Below, one piece after another: positions 25,119 through 35,731 of a stretch of 64,000 nucleotides of DNA. The stretch is taken from assembly GCA_963724535.1 (NCBI GenBank), contig CAVRVD010000014.1, positions 310,001 through 374,000 of the forward strand. The letters run 5' to 3'. The first letter of the stretch is position 1; every line of letters begins with the position of its first letter. A model generated the notes under the pieces. That model saw only the letters and a list, made by a program, of their open reading frames with translations, searched no databases and had not been told where the DNA came from. The translations under genes and the position numbers were made by a program. This DNA is from JADJPO01 sp963724535 (lineage in GTDB: Bacteria > Actinomycetota > Actinomycetes > Actinomycetales > Kineosporiaceae).

Positions 25119-26852
25119 ATGACCGGTCGGCGGGCCCGGCTGCTGCTCGGCCTCGCCGCGGTGGCCGTCGCCGTCGCCGCCGCGGACACCTACGTGGTGG
25201 TGCTGCTGTTGCCGGACATGGTCAGCGGCGTCGGTGGTGATGTGCTGGAGCTGCAGAAGGCAGCGCCGATCGTCTCGGCCTTCCTGCTCGGCTATGTGGC
25301 GATGCTGCCACTGATCGGCCGGATCGCCGACCTGCGCGGCCGCCTGCCCGTCCTGCTGGCCTGCCTGGTCCTGTTCGCCCTCGGCTCGGCGGTGACCGCG
25401 CTGGCCTACGACCTGACGACCGTGGTGCTGGGCAGGTTCCTGCAGGGCGTGGGTGGCGGCGGGCTGGTGCCGGCGACGATGGCCCTGGTCGCCGACCTGT
25501 ACCCGATGCAGCGGCGCGGGGTGCCGCTCGGTGTGGTCTCCGCCGTCCAGGAGGTCGGCAGCGTCCTCGGCCCGCTGTTCGGCGCCGCGGTGCTGGCCGT
25601 GGCCAGCTGGCGCGCCGTCTTCGGGATCAACCTGGTGGTCGCGGTGCTGCTGGTCCTCGCGCTGCGCGCTGCCGGTCGCAGATCGGAGCAGCCGAGATCG
25701 GAGCAGCCCGGGCCGATGCCACGGCGCCTGCCCGACCCGGTGAGCCTGGTTCTGCTCACGGTCACGCTCGCCGCGGCGGTCGCGGTGTTCGTCCAGCCCG
25801 AGGCGTGGCGCCGGGACCTGGTCTGGGGTGCGGCGTTCGTGCCGTTGGTCGGCACCGGGCGGTGGACGACGCCGCTCGCCGTGGTGGCCGCGCTCGGCGC
25901 GCTCGGCCTCGCCGTGCGCGGGATGACCGCGCGTCGTCCGCTGGTCGACCCCCGGCCCTGGGCGGGTGCGCTCGCCGAGGCCGACGTGGTCGGCTCGCTG
26001 CTGGTGGCGGTCGCCCTCGGCGGGGTGGTCCTGGCGTTCGCGACCGCGGACCCGCGGGTCGAGGTGTTCTCCGCCTCTGGCCGGGGCTATCTGGTGGTCT
26101 CGGTGCTGGCCGCGGTGGCCTTCGCCGGGTACGGGCGCCGGGCGACCGCGCCCCTGGTGCCCCGGGGGGCACTGGGACGGCGTCCGGCCTGGGGCGCGAT
26201 GGTGGTGAGCCTGTTCGTCGGTGCCGCACTGATCGCGGCGCTGGTCGACGTCCCGGTCTTCGCCCGGACCACCGTGCACCCGGCCTCGCAGCTGGGCGCC
26301 GCCCTGGTGCTGCTGCGCCTCCTGGTCGCGGTGCCGGTCGGCGCGGTGATCGGTGGGTACCTGCTGCGACGGCTGTCCGCAGGGGTCCTCACGGCTGCGG
26401 GTATGGCTTGTGCCGCAGTAGGTTTCGCGGCCATGTCGCGTTGGACCAGCCAGGCACTGACCACCCCGTCTGCCACGGTGGTGTTGGTGGTCACCGGGTT
26501 CGGCTTCGGGCTGGCCCTTGCCCCGGTCAACGCCGCGGTGCTGGCCCACACCGACCCGCAGGTGCATGCCCTGGCCAGCGCGCTGGTCGTGGTGTCCCGG
26601 ATGGTCGGCATGCTGGTCGGCATCTCGGCGCTGACCACCCTCGGTCTGCGCCGGCTCTACCTCGAGCAGGCCGACCTACCGCCGGTGACTCAGGTGTGCG
26701 CCGGCGCCGGCCGGTGTCGCGCCTTCGACGACCTGCTGCGAGAGGCCGCCCTGGTGCAGGAGCAGACCGTCTTCCTGGGCGCAGCCGGCTGCGCCGCGAT
26801 GGCCGCGGTGGCGGCGCTGACGCTGCTGCGCACGGGCCGGCAGATCGGGTAG
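25119..26852 (+). CDS. MFS transporter, P55 (Rv1410c)-like
   Basis: A 577-residue major-facilitator transporter with about 14 predicted membrane spans (DHA2/EmrB-type size). The motif-A region RIADLRGRLP (about residues 67-76) is present, and a longer loop with two Cys (VCAGAGRC) precedes the final span. Gene order with lprG identifies it as the P55-type pump that exports lipids together with LprG and contributes to drug tolerance in mycobacteria. Of the four ATGs spaced by 14 bp, only that at 25119 opens the long frame; 25077 is in the same phase but stops after five codons. Confidence 0.88.
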   Translation: MTGRRARLLLGLAAVAVAVAAADTYVVVLLLPDMVSGVGGDVLELQKAAPIVSAFLLGYVAMLPLIGRIADLRGRLPVLLACLVLFALGSAVTALAYDLTTVVLGRFLQGVGGGGLVPATMALVADLYPMQRRGVPLGVVSAVQEVGSVLGPLFGAAVLAVASWRAVFGINLVVAVLLVLALRAAGRRSEQPRSEQPGPMPRRLPDPVSLVLLTVTLAAAVAVFVQPEAWRRDLVWGAAFVPLVGTGRWTTPLAVVAALGALGLAVRGMTARRPLVDPRPWAGALAEADVVGSLLVAVALGGVVLAFATADPRVEVFSASGRGYLVVSVLAAVAFAGYGRRATAPLVPRGALGRRPAWGAMVVSLFVGAALIAALVDVPVFARTTVHPASQLGAALVLLRLLVAVPVGAVIGGYLLRRLSAGVLTAAGMACAAVGFAAMSRWTSQALTTPSATVVLVVTGFGFGLALAPVNAAVLAHTDPQVHALASALVVVSRMVGMLVGISALTTLGLRRLYLEQADLPPVTQVCAGAGRCRAFDDLLREAALVQEQTVFLGAAGCAAMAAVAALTLLRTGRQIG

Positions 26853-26853
26853 C

Positions 26854-26884
26854 GCGGGCGATCGCATCGCGCCGGCACGCCCGC
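26854..26884. terminator. Terminator-like inverted repeat between convergent MFS and GNAT genes
   Basis: GCGGGCG (26854-26860) and CGCCCGC (26878-26884) are a perfect 7-bp inverted repeat in the 35-bp gap between the MFS stop and the GNAT stop. Inner bases can form a second small stem. Likely bidirectional. Confidence 0.45.
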
Positions 26885-26887
26885 CGG

Positions 26888-28039
26888 TCACGGGCACTCG
26901 GCGGCGACCAGGTCGAACCGGAGCATGTCCAGCACCGTCCCGTCGCGCAGCCGCTCGGCATCCCGGTCCACCCCGCTGGGGCGGAACCCGGCCGCCAGCG
27001 CCACCCGTTGCGAGGCGACGTTGCTGCGGGAGGCCCGGACCAGCACCCGGGCCCGTCCCAGCCCGCCATCCTCGGCCGGCAGGAGGGCGTGCCGGGCGGC
27101 CAGCCGGACGGCGCCGGTCATCAGCCGGCGGCCGCGGGCATCCGGATGTGTCCAGTAGCCGATCTCGGCGTCCCGAGCCTCGCGCAGGTACAGGCCGAGC
27201 TCGCCGAGCAGCTGCCCGGGGCCGGCCCGGGTGACCGCCCAGTGCACGGCCCGGCCGGCGGCGTGGTCATCGCGGCACTCACCGAGGAAGGCCTGGGCGT
27301 GCTCGGCGCCGTATGGGGAGGGCAGCTGAGGCAGCCAGTACTGGGTCAGCGGGTCCGTGCACGCCTGGACGATCCGATCGCTGTCGCCGGCGCGGTGCGG
27401 GCGCAGCACGACCCTGGCCGCGCCTGTCTCGCCCGGACCGGACAGTACGGGGGCGGCTAACCAGGGGTGACGCGGGTTCCTCGGCGCCGTGCACGACAGC
27501 GTGCCGAGCCAGCCGGTGCGGGCGCTGCCGTGGTGCTCAACCAGGGCCGGGACGGCGCCGTGCACCTGGAAGCCGAGGGTCCAGGCCACCTTGCGGCTGG
27601 CCCAGTTGCCCTCGAGGGCGCTCCAGCGCACGGTCGCCAGCGGCAGCGTGTCGAACGCCCAGGCCAGCAGGATCCGCACGGCCCGGACCGCCAGCCCCCG
27701 CCCACGGGCCCACGGGGCCAGGCCGAACCCCAGCTCGGCGGCCGCGCCGGCCGTGGCCGGCACCGGTCGTAGCCCTACCGTGCCGGCGAAGCGGCCCTCG
27801 AACTCGACGGCGAAGGACAGCTGGCGACCGGCCGCCCACTCCACCGGCCGGGTGCGGACGAACTGCTCGGCGTGATGGCGCTGGTAGGGGTCGGGGACGC
27901 CGGTCCACTCGCGGGTGGTCCGATCCTGGCACTGGTCGAGGATGTCGCGCACGTCGCTGTCCCGGTGTCCGCGCAGGCCGAGGGCGGCGTCCGTCGGGTC
28001 GACGAGCACCGGAGCCCAGGCCGGCAGGTCCACCGGCAC
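26888..28039 (-). CDS. Tandem GNAT acetyltransferase
   Basis: A 383-residue protein made of two GNAT (RimJ/RimL-type) domains. Domain 1 (about 15-190) has GFGLAPWARGRGLAVRA and a WSALEGNWASRKVAWTLGF motif. Domain 2 (about 215-375) has AEIGYWTHPDARGRRLMTGA and RASRSNVASQRVALAAGF. Both carry the acetyl-CoA pyrophosphate loop (R-G-x-G/R-like). The start is uncertain: GTG at 28039 gives VPVDLPAW, while an ATG at 28117 would add 26 residues and run closer to the secA promoter. Substrate unknown; duplicated GNATs of this kind modify protein N-termini or small molecules. Confidence 0.75.
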   Translation of the reverse strand: MPVDLPAWAPVLVDPTDAALGLRGHRDSDVRDILDQCQDRTTREWTGVPDPYQRHHAEQFVRTRPVEWAAGRQLSFAVEFEGRFAGTVGLRPVPATAGAAAELGFGLAPWARGRGLAVRAVRILLAWAFDTLPLATVRWSALEGNWASRKVAWTLGFQVHGAVPALVEHHGSARTGWLGTLSCTAPRNPRHPWLAAPVLSGPGETGAARVVLRPHRAGDSDRIVQACTDPLTQYWLPQLPSPYGAEHAQAFLGECRDDHAAGRAVHWAVTRAGPGQLLGELGLYLREARDAEIGYWTHPDARGRRLMTGAVRLAARHALLPAEDGGLGRARVLVRASRSNVASQRVALAAGFRPSGVDRDAERLRDGTVLDMLRFDLVAAECP

Positions 28040-28177
28040 AGCCTGACACGCAGGGACGGTCTCGGGCGCGTCTACGATGGGCGGCGAGGGGCACCGGTGG
28101 GTGGTCGAGTTCGGCATGCCGGTGCCGGCCCGGTGCCGTGCGAGTCCGGGTACACATCGTCTGGTGGGAGTCTGACC

Positions 28178-30910
<2,733 letters not shown>

Positions 30911-30943
30911 TCGCTCACGGGCTGGGGCCCGGGCCCGGCGGTG

Positions 30944-31186
30944 TCAGTCCTCGGCCTTGCGGATCCAGAACCGCAGGATGGTGCCGTCCTCGGCGGTCTC
31001 CAGCAGGTCGTGGCCGCTCGCCTCCGCCCAGGCCGGGATGTCGGACAGGGCGCCGCGGTCGGTGGCCATCACCTCGAGCACCTGGCCGCCGTCCATCCGC
31101 TTGATCGCCTTGGTGGCGGCCATGATCGGCATCGGGCACATCAGCTCGCGGGCGTCGACGGTGACGTCGGCCTCGTGGGTCGGCAT
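30944..31186 (-). CDS. TusA-family sulfur carrier
   Basis: An 80-residue TusA/SirA-like protein. The persulfide-carrying Cys17 lies in the CPMP motif (ELMCPMPIM), followed by the predicted alpha-beta fold. TusA proteins relay sulfane sulfur between enzymes. Lying last in a minus-strand series behind DsrE2, it matches the tusA-dsrE pairs found with sulfur-oxidising enzymes rather than with tRNA thiolation. A 32-bp gap containing a GGGCCCGGGCCC palindrome separates it from the convergent secA. Confidence 0.9.
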   Translation of the reverse strand: MPTHEADVTVDARELMCPMPIMAATKAIKRMDGGQVLEVMATDRGALSDIPAWAEASGHDLLETAEDGTILRFWIRKAED

Positions 31187-31204
31187 CGGTTCCTCCAGGA
31201 CAGG

Positions 31205-31810
31205 TCAGACGAACAGGGTGAGGTGGGACTTGCGCGCGTCGGCCATGAACGCGGCCGCGCCGCCGAACTCGACGCCGTCCTGGAAGTCGCTCTGGGAGTA
31301 GCCGAAGACGTCGACGGTCATCTGGCAGGCGATCAGCCGCACGTCGACCTCGCGGGCGGAGTCCAGCAGCTCGCCGATGGTTGCCACGTTGTTCTTGGCG
31401 AACTTGTTGCGCATCATCTTCGAGGCCACCGTGACCATGCCCGGCATCGCCGAGACGATGTCCGGGATCGGCACCGGCATCGGCATCGCCGGATTGCCGA
31501 CCGGGTTGACCTTGAGCAGCCGCTCGTAGTCCTTGTGGACGATGTTCAGCCCGTAGAAGGTGAAGAAGATCGCGACGTCCATGCCGACGGCGGCCGCCGC
31601 GTTGGCCAGGATCAGCGGCGGGTAGGCCATGTCCAGGGTGCCCTTGGAGGCGACGATGGCACCGCGGCGCATCGCCGGGTCCTTGGCGAAGGCCTTCTTG
31701 ATCTCCTCCTGCACGATCGAGCGGACGGCGGCCTCGTCCAGCGGGGCCGGATCCGTGGCAGCACTGAGATCGGCCGGGGACGGCGGGCGGGTGATGGGGT
31801 CAACGGACAT
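31205..31810 (-). CDS. DsrE2-type (DsrE/DsrF/DrsH-like) sulfurtransferase
   Basis: A 201-residue protein of the DsrE2 branch. An Ala/Pro N-tail is followed by AIVASKGTLDMAYPPLILANAA and a conserved Cys162 (LIACQMTVDVFGY), the residue expected to bind sulfur. DsrE2 proteins often contain a hydrophobic central segment, here about residues 62-90, and may associate with the membrane. The ATG at 31810 overlaps the TorD-type gene's 3' end by 11 bp. Together with TusA 18 bp downstream it should form a two-step persulfide relay. No dsrAB or hdr genes are in the window, so the pair probably serves the adjacent molybdenum enzyme or the MBL-rhodanese. Confidence 0.85.
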   Translation of the reverse strand: MSVDPITRPPSPADLSAATDPAPLDEAAVRSIVQEEIKKAFAKDPAMRRGAIVASKGTLDMAYPPLILANAAAAVGMDVAIFFTFYGLNIVHKDYERLLKVNPVGNPAMPMPVPIPDIVSAMPGMVTVASKMMRNKFAKNNVATIGELLDSAREVDVRLIACQMTVDVFGYSQSDFQDGVEFGGAAAFMADARKSHLTLFV

Positions 31811-32756
31811 CGGCGAGCACCTCCTGAAGGCGGGAACTGCGGTGACGGGCGGCCTCGGCGGTCGATTCCGCACGGTCGAGCCAGTGCCGGGCCGCATCGC
31901 CGAGCAGCTCGACCAGCTGGCGGTGTCGTTCGGCCCAGGTGCGGGCCTCGGTCTCGACGAAGCCGAGAACCCCGACCGCATCGGCCTCCAGCAGCCGGTG
32001 CAGCACGAAGGCCCGCTCCCCGATCCGCATGCCCAGGCCCAGCGTCCGGGCGCAGCGCAGCAGGTCGGTGCGGGTCAGCACGATCCCGCTGCGGGCAGGG
32101 GTGAGCAGTGCGCGGACGAGGATGTCGACGCCGTCCTGGTCGGCGGAGTCCAGGTCGGGCAGGCCCGGGACGGTGCGCAGGTGCGCCGACGGTGATGGCT
32201 CGTGGTCGAGCTCAGCGGCCTCGCCCAGCAGGACTTCGGTCAGCAGCGCCGCCCAGTCGACGTGGTGCACCTCGCCCACGGCGGCAACTGCTGCGGCGTA
32301 GGCCGGCACCCAGGTCACCAGGTGCTCGGTGAGCAGCGCGGTCCGGGCCTGACGGTGCAGCAGCACCCTGGCCAGGTCCTCGGCCGTCTCCGCGCGCTCC
32401 TGCTGATCCTGCTCGGCCTGGACCAGGGCGGCGTACAGGCCGAGCAGGGCGGCGAGGTGGTCGGGCTCGGCCGGCACCTCGTAGCCGAGGGCGTGCCAGA
32501 ACCCGGCGATCCGGGCTGCGGCCTCGCCGCCGAGCATTCCCTCCGGCCCGAGGTAGATCGCGGCGTAGGGCGGCAGCAGGGTGGTGAACAGGCCGGAGTC
32601 GCTCTCCGGCTGCGGCCAGCCGTCGAGGTCGAGCCCGGAGGCCACAGCCCGGTGGGCGGCGTCCGGCGGCTCGCACAGCGCTCCGAGCGCCCGGAACACC
32701 TCCGGATGCACCCGCGCCGACGCCCCGGCACGGGGACGCTCCGGTCCGCCGCTCAT
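31800..32756 (-). CDS. TorD-family molybdoenzyme chaperone
   Basis: A 318-residue helical protein, recognisable as TorD/DmsD/NarJ-type from its length, composition and position. The core, about residues 15-190, includes PPYAAIYLGPEGMLGGEAA, close to the conserved Y-x-x-x-F/L-x-G motif. The remaining ~130 residues are an extra C-terminal helical region. Such chaperones hold the catalytic subunit for molybdopterin insertion. The catalytic subunit here shows no Tat signal, so cofactor loading rather than export control is the likely task. Starts at the ATG at 32756, overlapping the molybdoenzyme stop by 4 bp. Confidence 0.75.
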   Translation of the reverse strand: MSGGPERPRAGASARVHPEVFRALGALCEPPDAAHRAVASGLDLDGWPQPESDSGLFTTLLPPYAAIYLGPEGMLGGEAAARIAGFWHALGYEVPAEPDHLAALLGLYAALVQAEQDQQERAETAEDLARVLLHRQARTALLTEHLVTWVPAYAAAVAAVGEVHHVDWAALLTEVLLGEAAELDHEPSPSAHLRTVPGLPDLDSADQDGVDILVRALLTPARSGIVLTRTDLLRCARTLGLGMRIGERAFVLHRLLEADAVGVLGFVETEARTWAERHRQLVELLGDAARHWLDRAESTAEAARHRSSRLQEVLADVR

Positions 32757-35713
32757 GAGCTCTCCGCCCCGCGACCCGGCGCGGCAGTGGGTAGCCGGAA
32801 GACCTCCGGCCCCGGCTTGAGCGGGCGCATCAGCCAGTAGGGCCGCCGGGTGCCGTCGGGGGAGACCTCGAACGCGTCGCGGGTCTTGCCCAACCAGCGC
32901 AGGTAGGCCTTGTGCGCCAGCTCGGTGTCGACGACCACGTCCCCGTAGGCATCGCCGGGCAGGGCCTTGGTGACCCGGACCGCTTGGTGCCAGCAGTGCA
33001 TGCCGGAGATCGGGTCCGGGTGTACCGGGAAGGTGAGGTTCTGGTGCACGCCGACGTCGGTCCACCAGATCCGCGCGGTGTCCGGGTCGTCCGAGACGTA
33101 CGGCTTCACCCCGGACAGCCGGGACAGGGACCACGAGGTGCCGTTCTTGGCCAGATCGACCGTGACCGCCGTCTGCCCGCCGACTGTATGGGTCTCCTGC
33201 TTGGGCTTCCATCGGCCCATGTGGTGGCTGCAGGCGACCACTCCGGGTCGGATCCCCTCGGTGACCCAGGCCTTGGCCACGAAGTGGCCGATCTCGGTGG
33301 CCACCCGCACCAGGTCACCGGTGCGCACGCCGAGGGGGTCGGCGTCGTCCGGGTGCAGCCACAGCGGGTTGGCGTGGCTGAGCTCGTTGAGCCACTTGGA
33401 GTTCGCGCTACGGGTGTGGATCTGGGTGGGCAGTCGGAAGGTGGAGATGAGGACCTTCTCGTCGGGGGCGAGTTCGTCGGGGTGGACGTGGCTGCGCTGG
33501 TAGGTCGGTACCGCCAGCTCGGGCCAGCCCCACTGGGCCACGGTCGTGGAGTAGAACTCCAGCAGCCCGCTCGGCGTCGGGAAGCCGCGCTTGGCCTCGC
33601 CGTCGATCGACACCCCGACCGGACGGCGCCCGGCGGCGTCCTCGACCGGACCGCCGACCGGGGCCAGGTTGACCGGGGCCGGTTTCGGGGCGGGGGAGTA
33701 GATCCGGCCCAGCTCGGTGGTCACCGCGTCGTCCAGCTCGGCGGCCGGGACGGGCTGCTCGAAGACCTGCCCGACATGGGAGGAGATCTCGAAGGCTCCG
33801 TAGCGGCGCATGTACTGCAGCGGGGTCAGCCCCTCGGCTGCGGCCTTCTCAGGCAGGCCAGGCACCGAGTTGGAGAAGATCCACCCGTAGTAGTCGTCCA
33901 CGGTCATCTTCTCGCCCGGTCGCTCGGGCGCCTCGTGGTACTTGCGGATGCCGAGTGCACCGTCCGGGTCGATCCGCCAGGACAGCTCGGTCCAGAACTC
34001 GTTCTCCTCCCAGACCTCGCCAGGGTTGACCTCGCGGGTGTCGCCGACCTTCTGGCCCAACCGTTCCCGGGCTGCGCGCAGCACCGGCTGACGAAAGCCC
34101 AGCCACTGCCCGCCGTACTGCTCATAGGAGTGGATGTCGTGCCGCTCGCTGGAGTGGCCCATCGGCAGCACGTAGTCGGCGAGGTAGGCCGTCTCGTTCC
34201 AGGTCGGGGTGAGCGCGACGTGCAACCCGATCAGGTTCTCGTCGGTGAGCACCTCCACCCAGCTCATCCCGTCCGGGTTGGTCCACACCGGGTTGTAGAC
34301 CCGGGTGAAGTACACGTCAATGGTGCCGCGGCCCTCCTTGAGGAAGTGCGGCAGCAGGAACGACAGCTCGTTCATCGCCAACGGGTACTCGATCGGCCAG
34401 GTGAGCTCGTTCCAGTGGTGCGGGTGCCCCGGCAGGTACGGCGGGCGCGGCACGAACTTGGTCCAGGCGTTCGGGTAGAGCCCGCCCTCGGTGGCCACGG
34501 CGCCGGTCAGGGCGTTGAGCAGGAACATGGTGCGCGAGACCTGCCAGCCGCCGAGGTTGCCGGCCGCGGCCGAGCGCCAGTTGTGCGTGGCCAGCCGGGT
34601 GCCGGCCCGGGCCACGGTCCGGGCGACCTGCTCGATCACCTCGGCAGCCACGCCGGACTCGGCGGCGGCGAAGTCGACGGTGTACTCGGCGTACAGGTCG
34701 GCGAGCACCTGCTCGAAGGCCTCGAAGGTCTGCTCGCCATGCGGGTACTGCTCCGCCAGGCACTCGCGCCAGTTCCACCAGCGCCGCACGAACTCACGGT
34801 CGTAGGCCTTCGTGGTGATCAGGTGCCGGGCGATCGCCAGCATGATCGCCGCCTCGGAGCCGGGCTGCGGAGAGAGCCAGTAGTCGGCGTGGGTGGCGGT
34901 GTTCGACAGGCGGGTGTCCAGGACGATCACTGTGGCGCCGCGAGCCTTGGCCTCCATGATCCGCTGGGCGTGCGGGTTGAAGTAGTGCCCGGTCTCCAGG
35001 TGTGCGCTGATCAGCAGGATCACGTCGGCGTTGGCGTGGTCGGGGGAGGGCCGGTCGATGCCGGTCCAGTAGTGGTACCCGGCCCGGGCACCGGAGGAAC
35101 AGACGTTGGTGTGGGAGTTGTGCCCGTCCACTCCCCAGGAGGCCAGCACCCGCTCGGTGAACCCGTCCTCGCCGGGACGCCCGACGTGGTACATCACCTG
35201 GTTCGGCGTGTCGGCCTCGATCGCCGCCCGGATCCGGGTGGCGATGTCGTCCAGCGCCTCGTCCCAGGACACCGGACGCCAGCGGCCCTCGCCGCGCTCG
35301 CCGACCCGCTTGAGCGGGCTCAGGATCCGGTCCGGGTCGGTGACCTGGTTGATGGTCGCCGGACCCTTGGCGCAGTTGCGCCCGCGCGAGCCGGGGTGCT
35401 CGGGGTTGCCCTCGAACTTGCGCACCTGCAACGTGTCCCGGTCGACGTAGGCCAGCAGCCCGCACGCCGACTCGCAGTTGAAGCAGGTTGTCGGGATGAG
35501 CATCGAGCGCTTCTCGACCCGGTTCGGCCACGACCGCGAGTCCAGTTCCACCCAGTCGTCCCAGCGCTCCTTCGGCGGGTGCGAGGCGAAGTGCACCCGG
35601 CTCGCCCCGGGGTAGAAGGTCTCGCCGCGGGCCTGCACCGCCTCCCGGGCGGCACTGACCCGCCGTCCGAGGTCTGCGGCGCGGGACGGCGTACCGCCGA
35701 CGACGTCACTCAT
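32753..35713 (-). CDS. Molybdopterin oxidoreductase catalytic subunit (DMSO reductase superfamily, SoeA/PhsA-like)
   Basis: A 986-residue molybdenum bis-MGD enzyme. A [4Fe-4S] site is present (Cys77, Cys80, Cys84, Cys114; CFNCESAC ... NCAKG), and the expected metal ligand is Cys205 in NVCSSGARAG. The rest covers the four-domain fold, including the C-terminal MGD-binding section (SANSKWLNELSHANPLW). There is no Tat signal at the N-terminus, so the enzyme should face the cytoplasm, like sulfite dehydrogenase SoeA. Sulfur-carrier neighbours suggest sulfite, thiosulfate or polysulfide as substrate. The direction of catalysis cannot be read from sequence. It lies 18 bp downstream of the FeS/NrfD fusion, forming the core of a predicted three-part membrane complex made from two genes. 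Confidence 0.88.
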   Translation of the reverse strand: MSDVVGGTPSRAADLGRRVSAAREAVQARGETFYPGASRVHFASHPPKERWDDWVELDSRSWPNRVEKRSMLIPTTCFNCESACGLLAYVDRDTLQVRKFEGNPEHPGSRGRNCAKGPATINQVTDPDRILSPLKRVGERGEGRWRPVSWDEALDDIATRIRAAIEADTPNQVMYHVGRPGEDGFTERVLASWGVDGHNSHTNVCSSGARAGYHYWTGIDRPSPDHANADVILLISAHLETGHYFNPHAQRIMEAKARGATVIVLDTRLSNTATHADYWLSPQPGSEAAIMLAIARHLITTKAYDREFVRRWWNWRECLAEQYPHGEQTFEAFEQVLADLYAEYTVDFAAAESGVAAEVIEQVARTVARAGTRLATHNWRSAAAGNLGGWQVSRTMFLLNALTGAVATEGGLYPNAWTKFVPRPPYLPGHPHHWNELTWPIEYPLAMNELSFLLPHFLKEGRGTIDVYFTRVYNPVWTNPDGMSWVEVLTDENLIGLHVALTPTWNETAYLADYVLPMGHSSERHDIHSYEQYGGQWLGFRQPVLRAARERLGQKVGDTREVNPGEVWEENEFWTELSWRIDPDGALGIRKYHEAPERPGEKMTVDDYYGWIFSNSVPGLPEKAAAEGLTPLQYMRRYGAFEISSHVGQVFEQPVPAAELDDAVTTELGRIYSPAPKPAPVNLAPVGGPVEDAAGRRPVGVSIDGEAKRGFPTPSGLLEFYSTTVAQWGWPELAVPTYQRSHVHPDELAPDEKVLISTFRLPTQIHTRSANSKWLNELSHANPLWLHPDDADPLGVRTGDLVRVATEIGHFVAKAWVTEGIRPGVVACSHHMGRWKPKQETHTVGGQTAVTVDLAKNGTSWSLSRLSGVKPYVSDDPDTARIWWTDVGVHQNLTFPVHPDPISGMHCWHQAVRVTKALPGDAYGDVVVDTELAHKAYLRWLGKTRDAFEVSPDGTRRPYWLMRPLKPGPEVFRLPTAAPGRGAESS

Positions 35714-35731
35714 CTCGTCTCCTGTCTGCGC

